A DNA stretch of 13,731 bases from Maritalea sp047634455 (GCF_047634455.1 NZ_JBLIAI010000069.1:1-13731), one strand, 5' to 3'; shown: positions 1 through 7,036, numbered from the stretch's first letter. Translations and numbers: made by a program. The notes: a model not told the origin generated them from the sequence alone.

Positions 1-429
1 GAGCAGTTTGATCACCAATGGCGCGTCGCCAGAAATACTCATCAGCTCGTCAGTCTGTTTCGGGTCATATGCAAATGTGGTATTCGGCAGCCCTAAACCT
101 TCACGGGCCAAAATCTGCAACGAACGAAGCTTGTCTCGTGACCGGCCAATGGCCACAGATTCATTAAGAGGATAAACCCCCATCATTTCAAACTGCCGCA
201 AGACGGCCAAACCATAAAATGTAACTGACGCACCGATCCGAGGAATAACGGCGTCGTAGTGAGGCAACTTCTCACCATTGTAATAAACTTCGGGCCGATG
301 CGAAACGATATTCATGTAGCATCGCAACGTGTTGACGATGTCCATTTGATGTCCCGCAGCTTCGGCCGCCTCTTTTAGGCGCTTGTGCGTATATAGTTCA
401 GCATTGCGCGCCAGCATTACAAATTTCAT
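1..429 (-). CDS. rimK: RimK, ribosomal protein S6 glutamate ligase (N-terminal part, cut by window edge)
   Basis: RimK is an ATP-grasp enzyme that adds glutamate residues to the C-terminus of ribosomal protein S6. The visible part is 143 codons with no stop before base 1, so the catalytic ATP-grasp core lies outside the window. It begins MKFVMLARNAELYTHKRLKE, followed by the pre-ATP-grasp features RCYMNIVSHRPEVYYNG, YDAVIPRIGASVTFYG, VLRQFEMMGVYPLNES and SRDKLRSLQILAREGLGLPNT, which I recognise as RimK. The ATG (427-429) overlaps the TGA stop of the upstream protease gene (426-428) in an ATGA arrangement, which points to coupled translation in one operon. The family assignment is firm. Whether S6 is the substrate in this organism is inferred from the family. 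Confidence 0.93.
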   Translation of the reverse strand, partial: MKFVMLARNAELYTHKRLKEAAEAAGHQMDIVNTLRCYMNIVSHRPEVYYNGEKLPHYDAVIPRIGASVTFYGLAVLRQFEMMGVYPLNESVAIGRSRDKLRSLQILAREGLGLPNTTFAYDPKQTDELMSISGDAPLVIKLL

Positions 430-941
430 GTCTTTAAGTCCATTGTTGCCTCAATTGAGGAAGGGGCACTATTCTTGTGCTTCTGAGCGAGTTGTTTCGG
501 CGGTCCAGCCAGAAAAGAGCGACCCGGATTAACCAGTAAGTTGTGCGTACGAATTGCAGTTCGGCCAAGTATGAGTTCAAACCCCATATTCTCGCGATCC
601 GCGAGCGATAGTTCGACATGCCAATGCCGGGAACCCAAGACCAGAATCGTGTTTATGACAATTCGTTGTTCTTGAACACCACTTGTATTCTTAATGCCGC
701 GTTGGTCTGCAATCGGGAAAGTGCATCGCAAGATAACAGATCGCTTGTCACCCGATGCATTAAACGAAACAAATTTTCTGCCATCACGTTCGAACGTGTC
801 AATGCCCGTCGCATGCAGTGCCGAAGTGCGGGCGCCAGTGTCAATTTTTGCGCGTAATGTGGATAAACCAAGTTCGGGCAATCCAACATTTTCGCGCCAG
901 CCAATTTCATTCAACTTCAAGTATTTATGAGCAAAATTCAA
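426..941 (-). CDS. rimB: RimB-type retropepsin-like protease (RimK-associated 'ATP-dependent zinc protease' family)
   Basis: Small protein (171 aa) of the family usually annotated as putative ATP-dependent zinc protease, found next to rimK in many proteobacteria and called RimB in the rimABK operon of Pseudomonas. Residues 31-44 read AKIDTGARTSALHA, the aspartyl-protease-like DTGA motif typical of the family. The second conserved block ENMGFELILGRTAI (117-130) carries the characteristic LxGR, and the central RIVINTILVLGSRHWHVE strand region also fits. No signal peptide or membrane segment is visible, so it should be cytoplasmic. The reading frame begins at a TTG (939-941) that overlaps the TGA of the upstream small gene (938-940); no ATG or GTG is available before the conserved region. 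The last about 25 residues (rich in K, S, A) are probably an unconserved tail. Role in S6 glutamylation control is inferred from the rimK overlap. Confidence 0.85.
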   Translation of the reverse strand: MNFAHKYLKLNEIGWRENVGLPELGLSTLRAKIDTGARTSALHATGIDTFERDGRKFVSFNASGDKRSVILRCTFPIADQRGIKNTSGVQEQRIVINTILVLGSRHWHVELSLADRENMGFELILGRTAIRTHNLLVNPGRSFLAGPPKQLAQKHKNSAPSSIEATMDLKT

Positions 942-1219
942 TGTATGGAGCTTTCATTTACCCGCCGATAATTCAAAAAGGTGTTTGCACTCAGGATCAC
1001 GAAAAAAGTGTCCATGTCGATCAATACATATCCCCGTTCGAGCATCGCCCGTCCCAGCAAGCAAATGTCATCTTCATATAAGCGACGCTTACCTGCAATC
1101 TGACGAACCAGTTTGGTTGCGATGCGAAATCGACCCCGTTCTTTTCCACCAAATTCTGCGTCATAAAGACGAGATAATCGGTCCGCGATATTATCGATGT
1201 CACACGTGCTATTTGCCAT
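938..1219 (-). CDS. Small unrecognised protein, first gene of the rimB-rimK operon
   Basis: A 93-aa cytoplasmic-looking protein that I cannot assign to a named family. It is supported as a gene by its 4-base TTGA overlap with rimB and by its coding-like composition. Predicted layout by eye is helical and basic from about 20 to 65 (including GRFRIATKLVRQIAGKRRLY and DDICLLGRAMLERG), then a beta hairpin-like end (YVLIDMDTFFVILSANTF) and YRRVN. That pattern could be a small winged-helix or RNA/protein-binding fold, but this is only a guess. By position it could play the part of RimA, the small regulator in Pseudomonas rimABK, but I cannot show homology. The start is ATG at 1217-1219; a GTG immediately upstream (1220-1222) is in the same frame and is an alternative giving 94 aa. 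A six-codon mini-ORF just upstream ends TGATG into this start. Confidence 0.72.
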   Translation of the reverse strand: MANSTCDIDNIADRLSRLYDAEFGGKERGRFRIATKLVRQIAGKRRLYEDDICLLGRAMLERGYVLIDMDTFFVILSANTFLNYRRVNESSIH

Positions 1220-1297
1220 CACTCAATCCGAAATTGCATTCTTTCCCACCCAATAACAATATTTTATTGCTATAGCCAGTATTTTTTTGTATTTCCG

Positions 1298-1305
1298 TAT
1301 AAAAT
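1298..1305 (+). promoter_or_regulatory. Possible -10 element for the mscS-zntB transcript
   Basis: TATAAAAT lies in an AT-rich stretch of the divergent intergenic region and points toward mscS. It resembles a sigma-70 -10 box, but no convincing -35 hexamer stands 16-18 bases upstream. Transcription from here would give a leader of roughly 130 bases that includes the palindrome at 1348-1362. Confidence 0.25.
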
Positions 1306-1347
1306 AAGTTTACCTCTGCAATGAGAGCAATGACGTTACAAAATTGT

Positions 1348-1362
1348 GCTAAACCGTTTAGC
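1348..1362. promoter_or_regulatory. Perfect 15-bp palindrome, candidate operator in the divergent control region
   Basis: GCTAAACCGTTTAGC consists of perfect 7-base arms, GCTAAAC and GTTTAGC, around a single central C. It lies between the small-gene/rimB/rimK operon (minus) and the mscS gene (plus), downstream of a possible -10 element. A symmetric site of this size in a divergent region is typical of a dimeric repressor operator, and the sequence is loosely LacI-family-like. No regulator gene is adjacent, so the binding protein is unknown. It could alternatively fold as a small RNA hairpin in the mscS leader. Confidence 0.4.
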
Positions 1363-1426
1363 GTTGCATGATTGATTGTCTGGCCAACAAACTGTGAAAT
1401 CGTTGTTGGTAACGAAATTTGATATT

Positions 1427-1430
1427 AGGA
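1427..1430 (+). promoter_or_regulatory. Ribosome binding site that favours the TTG start of mscS at 1439
   Basis: AGGA stands 8 bases before the TTG at 1439-1441. The longer open frame could begin at a TTG at 1376 directly behind an in-frame TGA, but that codon has no Shine-Dalgarno sequence. Confidence 0.5.
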
Positions 1431-1438
1431 ATGTAGAA

Positions 1439-2791
1439 TTGATAGATCTCGAGCAAATACAAACCTGGTTTTTAGCTTGGCAAGAGAACATCTTTGAAAT
1501 TCTGTTGTCGATTGGCCTATCAGTCAGCGGCGGCGGCATATCATGGAGTATCATGCAACTGGCCATCGTCGCCCTCTCCTTTTTGCTGGCGACCATTGGC
1601 GCACGTATTCTCATTCCAACCCTAGAGGATTTGGTCCGCAAGACGACATTACGGGCGTCTGTGCTGCGTGCAACGGCAATTATACTAAGGCGAACAAAGA
1701 TCATATTATTTGTAATATTGCTTTGGTTCTTCGTGTTGGCAATGCGCGCAGCTACCTGGGACAGTCACTCTTACTTTTTGACATTGATTGCCAACTTGGC
1801 CGCGGCATGGGCTGTCATTTCAATATCCTCACGCATCATAAGAAATCGCACTGTCGCGCGCCTCATTGAGCTTGGTGGGTGGGTGCTCGTGACGCTGAGT
1901 TTGCTTGGAATTTTGCCACAAGCAATTTTGCTGCTTGATTCAATTAACGTCCAATTTAATGAATTGCGAATTTCTGCGCTGACATTGTTGCAAGGTGCTG
2001 TCGCTTTTACTGTATTGATTTGGTTGGCGGGCTTTATTAGTGCCAGACTTGACAAACAGCTGACGTCAATTGAAGACCTAACGCCGACCGCTAGGGTGCT
2101 GATTGGCAAGCTCTTGCGGTTTTCTCTTATCATGTTTGCAATCATAACGGGGTTCTACACCGTTGGGATTGATTTGACCGCTCTAACATTCATCTCTGGT
2201 GCCATTGGTGTTGGCCTTGGTTTTGGTTTGCAAAAAGTTGTGTCAAACCTAGTGTCTGGCATCATCCTGTTGCTTGATAAATCCATCAAACCCGGCGACG
2301 TCATCACAGTTGGGGAGACATTTGGTTGGATAACCTCCCTTAACGCAAGATACGCCTCGGTTTCAATGCGCGATGGTCGAGAAATTTTGATCCCAAACGA
2401 AGACCTTATTACCCAACAGGTACAAAACTGGTCATTCCATGACCCATATGTAAGGATCGAGATCCTGTTTGGCGTAAGCTATAATTCCGATCCACATAAA
2501 GTGAAGGCGTTGGCGGCTGAAGCCGCATCTGCTCATGCACGTGTCATCACGGGTAACCCGGACTTCCCCACGGTCTGTCATGTCAAAGCATTCGGCGATT
2601 CATCGATTGATTTCGTGCTGCGGTTCTTTATCGACGACCCAGTGAACGGCATCACGAACGTGCGCGGCGATGTCTTTTTGGCTTTGTGGGACACCTTTAA
2701 AGAGCATGATATTTCGATCCCCTACCCGCATCGTGAAGTATTTTTGCACCAACCGCCGGGGGCAACATTGGTTAAAAACACATCCATTTAG
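1439..2791 (+). CDS. MscS-family mechanosensitive ion channel
   Basis: Membrane channel (450 aa from this start) of the small-conductance mechanosensitive family, which opens under membrane tension during osmotic downshock. About seven hydrophobic segments are visible, near residues 37-59, 85-103, 112-131, 145-168, 179-200, 225-241 and 247-279, so it is longer than the 286-aa E. coli MscS and has extra N-terminal helices. The last segment is the pore helix, with the Gly/Ala-spaced signature GAIGVGLGFGLQ (254-265), then the beta domain (KPGDVITVGETFGWI, RDGREILIPNEDL) and a C-terminal alpha/beta region. I prefer the TTG at 1439 because AGGA lies 8 bases upstream; the frame is open back to a TTG at 1376 (471 aa). 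It ends 20 bases before zntB and probably shares its transcript. The conducted ion and exact subfamily cannot be read from the sequence. Confidence 0.92.
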   Translation: MIDLEQIQTWFLAWQENIFEILLSIGLSVSGGGISWSIMQLAIVALSFLLATIGARILIPTLEDLVRKTTLRASVLRATAIILRRTKIILFVILLWFFVLAMRAATWDSHSYFLTLIANLAAAWAVISISSRIIRNRTVARLIELGGWVLVTLSLLGILPQAILLLDSINVQFNELRISALTLLQGAVAFTVLIWLAGFISARLDKQLTSIEDLTPTARVLIGKLLRFSLIMFAIITGFYTVGIDLTALTFISGAIGVGLGFGLQKVVSNLVSGIILLLDKSIKPGDVITVGETFGWITSLNARYASVSMRDGREILIPNEDLITQQVQNWSFHDPYVRIEILFGVSYNSDPHKVKALAAEAASAHARVITGNPDFPTVCHVKAFGDSSIDFVLRFFIDDPVNGITNVRGDVFLALWDTFKEHDISIPYPHREVFLHQPPGATLVKNTSI

Positions 2792-2811
2792 AGAAAAGCG
2801 GTGAATCGAAA

Positions 2812-3801
2812 ATGAATGACATATCTGAAATCAGAGTACTTGCCTTTGACGGACACGGCGGCGCATCCGAGACCTCAATCGACAAGCCAATCGATGGTGC
2901 AGATATCAGTTTCACTTGGATTCATATACACCGCGATTCACAAACAGGAGCTGCTTGGCTTGAAAACAACATCGATTACTCAGTTGTTGTGGATGCCCTG
3001 CTGGCCGAAGAGACACGCCCGCGCTGCACCCCACATGGCAATGGCGTCATTGTGAACCTGCGTGGTGTTAACCTCCACCCAGAATCTAATCCAGAAGACA
3101 TGGTCTCCATTCGGCTTTGGATGGAGGAAAAGCGCGTCATCAGCATCTGGCGACGGCCGCTCAGCGCAATTGAAGATTTGCTCGACGCCATTGAACGCAA
3201 GCATGCACCAACAACGCCGGGAGATTTCGTTGCAAAGTTAGTATTGCGCCTGGCAGATCGTGCCGAACCCACCGTTGCCGGCCTAAATGAGCATATCGAC
3301 GCTTTGGAAGAGGAAATGCTCGATTCATCCGAATTCTTTCCACGGCAGCAATTGGCAGATATTCGCCGAAAATCGATTGTCTTGCGTCGGTATTTGTTGC
3401 CTCAAAAAGACGCCCTAACCACTTTGGAAATAGAAGATGTTGATTGGATTGGGGACCGCGATCGCGCCCGTATTCGCGAGGCTGCAGAGCGCATTACGCG
3501 ACTGGGTGAAGACTTGGACGCAATTAGAGATCGCGCCCAGATTGTGAATGATCAAATTGCAGATCAACGCGCCGAAAACATGAACAAACAGATGCTGCTT
3601 TTGTCAATTGTTGCGGCTGTATTCCTGCCGCTTGGATTTTTGACCGGATTGCTAGGCATCAATGTTGGCGGCATGCCAGGTGTCGATAATCCAATTGCAT
3701 TCTTGATCGTTGTTGCACTGTTGCTCATTCTCGTTGTCATAGAATTGTTGATATTCAAAAGGCTCGGATTGCTCGGAATGAAAAGAAAAGACCGCGCCTG
3801 A
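2812..3801 (+). CDS. zntB: ZntB-type zinc transporter (CorA family)
   Basis: Inner-membrane metal transporter of the CorA superfamily (329 aa, usual length). A large N-terminal cytoplasmic domain of about 255 residues, ending in a long charged helix (about 215-258), is followed by two membrane helices (about 262-281 and 295-315) and a short basic tail, the CorA layout. The pore-loop signature reads GIN at 282-284 in FLTGLLGINVGGMPG. CorA magnesium channels carry GMN, whereas ZntB members have variants followed by GGxPG, so ZntB is the better call. E. coli ZntB was described first as a zinc exporter and later as a proton-coupled zinc importer, so direction is left open. ATG at 2812 has only a weak GGTG upstream. 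The 20-base gap behind mscS suggests co-transcription. Confidence 0.9.
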   Translation: MNDISEIRVLAFDGHGGASETSIDKPIDGADISFTWIHIHRDSQTGAAWLENNIDYSVVVDALLAEETRPRCTPHGNGVIVNLRGVNLHPESNPEDMVSIRLWMEEKRVISIWRRPLSAIEDLLDAIERKHAPTTPGDFVAKLVLRLADRAEPTVAGLNEHIDALEEEMLDSSEFFPRQQLADIRRKSIVLRRYLLPQKDALTTLEIEDVDWIGDRDRARIREAAERITRLGEDLDAIRDRAQIVNDQIADQRAENMNKQMLLLSIVAAVFLPLGFLTGLLGINVGGMPGVDNPIAFLIVVALLLILVVIELLIFKRLGLLGMKRKDRA

Positions 3802-3953
3802 AATTAGCAACTGACCTAGCTCCCGCGGATTCTCCAAAAGTAATTTTTAGCGTGACATCAGATAGTTATAGAACCTTATTCGAGTTAAGGGTGAGACGAC
3901 CATCAACTCGTTCACCGCTTTTATCCACTTGGCACTCGGTTTGCACGTGTAGT

Positions 3954-4403
3954 ATGTCTGTTGTTCAGACCCTAATTCTCAAGATCAAAGCGAAAACCCA
4001 TTTGTCCGACATTATTGATCAAAAAATTGGCGAATATCAAACTGCGCACCGGGATGTTCTTTGTCAATTGCGAGCGCTCATTCATCAAGTTGGGGCAAAC
4101 ACAGCTGGCTGCGGACAAATCGTTGAAGCGCTAAAGTGGAACCAGATCAGTTTTCTAACTCAAAAACCAAAGTCCGGAACCACCATACGTTTTGATAAAA
4201 ACTCGTCGGGTACAATATCCCTTTATGTGAATTGCAACACATCCTTGATTGAGCGTTTTCGCCACCACTATCCGAAGGACTTTACCTATATCGGCACACG
4301 TGAAGTGGTGCTGCCCGCTGACCTATCGGTGGTAAAAACGGAACTCGCGCACATGATCGCAATGGCGCTGACCTACCACCAAAACAAAAGAAACCAGATA
4401 TGA
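3954..4403 (+). CDS. DUF1801 domain protein
   Basis: A 149-aa soluble protein that matches the DUF1801 (YdhG-like) family from about residue 15 to the end. Recognisable blocks are the helical start IIDQKIGEYQ and DVLCQLRALIHQVG, then EALKWNQISFLTQKPKSGTT, the strand ISLYVNCNTSLIERF and the end segment of two helices. The function of the family is not established. The frame is open upstream to a GTG at 3852, which would add 34 residues (183 aa), but that stretch looks unlike protein and has no ribosome binding site. The ATG at 3954 also lacks a clear Shine-Dalgarno, so the start is uncertain. The TGA stop (4401-4403) overlaps the ATG of mazG in an ATGA arrangement, implying coupled translation. 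The 152 bases between zntB and this gene show no further gene. Confidence 0.82.
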   Translation: MSVVQTLILKIKAKTHLSDIIDQKIGEYQTAHRDVLCQLRALIHQVGANTAGCGQIVEALKWNQISFLTQKPKSGTTIRFDKNSSGTISLYVNCNTSLIERFRHHYPKDFTYIGTREVVLPADLSVVKTELAHMIAMALTYHQNKRNQI

Positions 4404-5212
4404 AACCAAGTCGTGATATTGCAGTTCTTGTTGAAATTATGGGACGCCTTCGCGACCCCGAAAATGGTTGCCCTTGGGACTTAAAGCAAAACTTCCAATC
4501 GATAAAACCACATACAATCGAAGAAGCGTACGAAGTTGCAGACGCCATAGAGCGTGAGGATTTTGACGATCTGAAATCTGAACTCGGCGACCTGCTGTTT
4601 CAACCCATCTACTACGCGCAAATGGCCAAAGAAATCGATCAGTTCGACTTTGGTGACGTGGTCTATGGAATTTGTGAAAAACTCATTCGTCGCCACCCCC
4701 ACGTTTTTGAACAACAAAAAGTTGATGGCGCTGACGCGGTGAACGTCAGTTGGGAAAACATAAAGGCGGCTGAACGCGCAAAAAAACAATCTGAGGCTGG
4801 CAGAACACCCTCCATACTTGACGATGTACCGCGTGCATTGCCCGCACTAACCCGTGCGAACAAATTGGCCAAACGCGCAGCACGTGTCGGTTTTGATTGG
4901 CCAAGCGCCCAAGGTGCACTCGACAAAGTCAGAGAAGAAACTGAAGAAGTTGCCAGCGAAATCAACATGCAGAACAACGACCGGATTGAAGAAGAAATCG
5001 GCGACTTGCTGTTCGCCATGGCATCCCTTGCCCGTAAACTGAACGTAGACCCCGAAGTCGCACTGTCCAACGCCAACAAAAAATTCATCAGGCGGTTCAA
5101 CCACGTGGAGCAAAGGTGCAAACAAGAGGGCATAGCACCAGCCGATGCTGGGCTTAAAAAGCTGGAAGAATATTGGTCTGAAATCAGGCAATCGGACAAA
5201 CAAACGACCTAG
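4400..5212 (+). CDS. mazG: MazG nucleoside triphosphate pyrophosphohydrolase
   Basis: MazG hydrolyses (d)NTPs to the monophosphate and pyrophosphate, and is thought to clean the nucleotide pool of aberrant nucleotides; in E. coli it also affects ppGpp levels. The protein is 270 aa, the usual length for two tandem MazG domains. Domain 1 carries CPWDLKQ (24-30) and metal-binding acidic residues E41, E42, E45 and E61, D64 (IEEAYE, ELGDLLF). Domain 2 carries E179, E180, E183 and E199, D202 (REETEEV, EEIGDLLF), followed by NKKFIRRF. Both sets look intact. It overlaps the DUF1801 gene by 4 bases, so expression is probably coupled. Its TAG stop lies inside the palindrome shared with the convergent hflX gene. 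Confidence 0.95.
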   Translation: MKPSRDIAVLVEIMGRLRDPENGCPWDLKQNFQSIKPHTIEEAYEVADAIEREDFDDLKSELGDLLFQPIYYAQMAKEIDQFDFGDVVYGICEKLIRRHPHVFEQQKVDGADAVNVSWENIKAAERAKKQSEAGRTPSILDDVPRALPALTRANKLAKRAARVGFDWPSAQGALDKVREETEEVASEINMQNNDRIEEEIGDLLFAMASLARKLNVDPEVALSNANKKFIRRFNHVEQRCKQEGIAPADAGLKKLEEYWSEIRQSDKQTT

Positions 5213-5242
5213 GGTCAGAACTCAATTGAGTTCAGACCCTAG
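5209..5242. terminator. 34-bp near-perfect palindrome between convergent mazG and hflX, likely bidirectional terminator
   Basis: Arms CTAGGGTCAGAACTCAA and TTGAGTTCAGACCCTAG pair over 17 bases with a single mismatch (A5217 against A5234). As RNA it can form a long hairpin in either direction. The TAG of mazG (5210-5212) and the TAG of hflX (5239-5241) are the mirror-image ends of the same palindrome. There is no U-tract after it in the mazG direction and only a weak one (GTTTGTTTG) in the hflX direction, so it is not a textbook intrinsic terminator. It may instead protect 3' ends or be an inserted REP-like palindrome. Confidence 0.6.
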
Positions 5243-6519
5243 TCAGGTTGAAGTGGGTCCACGATAAACTTGTTAAATTTCTCCAGAAACGGCGACATTT
5301 TGTCCTTCAAAACACGCACCTCATATCGGATGCCGCTACTGTCCTCATTTGGTTCAGTGCTTAACACCTCACCATGCTCATAAAGCCAATGCGCCAAATG
5401 GGCAGCACTGTGCGGCAACATCACAGTTTGAAAGCGACCCGTTTTGCCCAGTTCTACTTCAATTGTGGCCAGCAATTCGTCAATGCCCGCGCCCGTTTTA
5501 GCGGAGATTTCAACCACAGGAATTGATTTGCTTTTGTGCCGTCGGCGAAGTTCAAGCTGTTCTTCAGACAACATATCAACTTTGTTCCAAACCTCAATGA
5601 ATGGCACATTTTCGGTCGTTACATTTAAGTCAGACAGCACATCATTTACATCTTGACCCTGCGCAAAATAATCTTCATTTGCGACGTCACGCACATGCAA
5701 AACTATGTGCGCCTGGGTGACTTCTTCCAACGTACCACGAAATGCAGCAATCAAGTCGGTCGGCAAATCAGCAATAAAGCCAACAGTATCCGAAAACACG
5801 ACTTCACGTTTGTGTGGCAATGTTGCGCGTCTTACGGTTGTATCTAGCGTGGCAAACAATTGATCTTCGGCATTGATATCAGACCCCGTCAACACATTGA
5901 AAAGAGTGGATTTGCCGGCGTTTGTATAACCAGCAAGTGCAATAATTGGAAACGGAATAGACTGCCGGGCTTTGCGTTGCTCGAAACGGGTGCGCTGAAC
6001 CTTTTCAAGTCGCTTGGTCAGCAGCGTCACCCGCTCCTGCAACAATCGTCGATCAGATTCGATTTGGGTTTCGCCCGGACCGCCCACAAAACCAAGACCA
6101 CCACGTTGGCGTTCAAGGTGGGTCCAAGACCGCACCAAACGACCTTTTTGATAATTAAGATGCGCCAGCTCAACCTGCAACACACCTTCACGCGTTGCCG
6201 CACGATCACCAAAGATTTCCAGGATCAATGCGGTGCGGTCAAGCACCTTCGCGCCAAGTCGGGTCTCAAGGTTTCGCTGTTGAACAGGCGATAATTGTGT
6301 ATCGACCAACACAAGCGCAATGTCGTTTTCCTCAACCTGTTTTTGCAGGTCATCCACATGCCCGCCGCCGATGAAGGTCGCAGGTTTAACCTCGCGAACA
6401 TTGATCGGTTGGGCATCCACAATTTCCAAATTGATCGCGCTGGCGAGGCTCTTAAATTCCTCCAGCCGTGCTTCAATTGTGCGGCGACTAGCCTGTCGTG
6501 CCACATCTGGACACACCAA
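5239..6519 (-). CDS. hflX: HflX ribosome-associated GTPase
   Basis: HflX is a GTPase of the Obg-HflX class that binds the 50S subunit and splits stalled ribosomes, notably under heat stress. Counting from the TTG at 6519 (426 aa), the N-terminal domain spans about 1-135 and the family block GGPGETQIESDRR lies at 146-158. The G domain has G1 GYTNAGKST (197-205), switch residues TLDTTVR (224-230), G3 DTVGF (244-248), G4 NKVD (312-315) and G5 SAKTGAG (339-345), all intact. The true start is unclear. The same frame stays open upstream to 6648 and gives HflX-like sequence (RRVAATRALLV) directly before the TTG, but contains no ATG, GTG or TTG; only an ATT at 6552 and a CTG at 6618 (with AAAGG 9 bases upstream) are available. 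It follows hfq, as in many proteobacteria, and its stop lies in the palindrome shared with mazG. Confidence 0.93.
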   Translation of the reverse strand: MVCPDVARQASRRTIEARLEEFKSLASAINLEIVDAQPINVREVKPATFIGGGHVDDLQKQVEENDIALVLVDTQLSPVQQRNLETRLGAKVLDRTALILEIFGDRAATREGVLQVELAHLNYQKGRLVRSWTHLERQRGGLGFVGGPGETQIESDRRLLQERVTLLTKRLEKVQRTRFEQRKARQSIPFPIIALAGYTNAGKSTLFNVLTGSDINAEDQLFATLDTTVRRATLPHKREVVFSDTVGFIADLPTDLIAAFRGTLEEVTQAHIVLHVRDVANEDYFAQGQDVNDVLSDLNVTTENVPFIEVWNKVDMLSEEQLELRRRHKSKSIPVVEISAKTGAGIDELLATIEVELGKTGRFQTVMLPHSAAHLAHWLYEHGEVLSTEPNEDSSGIRYEVRVLKDKMSPFLEKFNKFIVDPLQPD

Positions 6520-6623
6520 GAGTGCGCGCGTTGCAGCAACACGACGGTCAATATAGCCAGCGCTTCCTTTGCGGAATTCTACGCCGACTTGTTTTGAATT
6601 TTGGTCATTTTCTGACAGCGCAG

Positions 6624-6872
6624 TTAGCCTTTGTCGCTGGTCTCTGGGTCAAACAATTGAATTGGAGCACCAGGCATTATTGTCGAAATGGCATGTTTGT
6701 AAACCAATTGCGACTGGGACTCGCGGCGCAACAACAAACAAAAATTGTCGAACCACGTAATAACGCCTTGCAACTTCACACCATTGACCAAAAAAATCGT
6801 CACGGGTATTTTGTTTTTCCGGACATTGTTAAGGAAAGAATCTTGCAAGTTTTGACTTTTTTCATTGGGCAT
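6624..6872 (-). CDS. hfq: Hfq RNA chaperone
   Basis: Hfq forms a hexameric Sm-like ring that binds small RNAs and mRNAs and promotes their pairing. The protein is 82 aa, typical of alphaproteobacteria, which lack the long C-terminal tail of E. coli. The proximal-face residues are present: Q8 in SQNLQDSFLN, the Sm1 region IFLVNGVKLQGVITWFDNF and the Sm2 motif YKHAIST (58-64). The open frame extends 11 codons further upstream, but ATG at 6870-6872 is clearly the start, because GAGG lies 8 bases before it and MPNEKSQNLQ is the usual Hfq beginning. A likely promoter lies about 60 bases upstream, so hfq can be transcribed separately from trkH. hflX follows and is probably co-transcribed. Confidence 0.97.
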   Translation of the reverse strand: MPNEKSQNLQDSFLNNVRKNKIPVTIFLVNGVKLQGVITWFDNFCLLLRRESQSQLVYKHAISTIMPGAPIQLFDPETSDKG

Positions 6873-6928
6873 TATGGGGGCCTCTTTTTTGGGTAACGCG
6901 AGCAATAATTACCGCTCTTGTTACCAAG

Positions 6929-6955
6929 ATTATATCCTAAAACTCGTTCCAACAA
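6929..6955 (-). promoter_or_regulatory. Candidate sigma-70 promoter of hfq
   Basis: On the minus strand a perfect TATAAT (6929-6934) lies in the gap between trkH and hfq. A partial -35, TTGTTG (6950-6955), stands 15 bases upstream; the spacing is short, and CAGTTG at 6953-6958 with an 18-base spacer is an alternative. Transcription would start near 6922 and leave a leader of about 50 bases before the hfq ATG. A TTGACA at 7019-7024 is a further possible -35 but has no good -10. Confidence 0.5.
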
Positions 6956-7036
6956 CTGGGTTCGAACAAAGAGTCAATTAAAACACCGCCCTAAATGGGT
7001 ACGCATATGCAGTGTCAGTGTCAATCTGTTTGAAAC

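Noticed and set aside
618..857. Plus-strand open frames opposite rimB, and many similar open frames opposite hflX, trkA, ntrX and ntrY
   Set aside because: They lie antisense to well-supported genes, have no recognisable domains and no ribosome binding sites.
3802..3953. Open frame upstream of the DUF1801 ATG back to GTG 3852, plus small inverted repeats such as CGAGTT/AACTCG
   Set aside because: The added 34 residues look non-coding, there is no ribosome binding site, and the possible stems conflict with one another.
6942..6974. Imperfect dyad around the hfq promoter with repeated GTTCnAAC and ACTC/GAGT ends
   Set aside because: The arms differ in spacing and several bases do not pair, so I cannot separate it from chance.
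6985..7036. Terminator after trkH (CCC-ATTTA-GGG followed by GTGTTTTAATT)
   Set aside because: The stem is only three G-C pairs with an interrupted T run, too weak to report as a feature.
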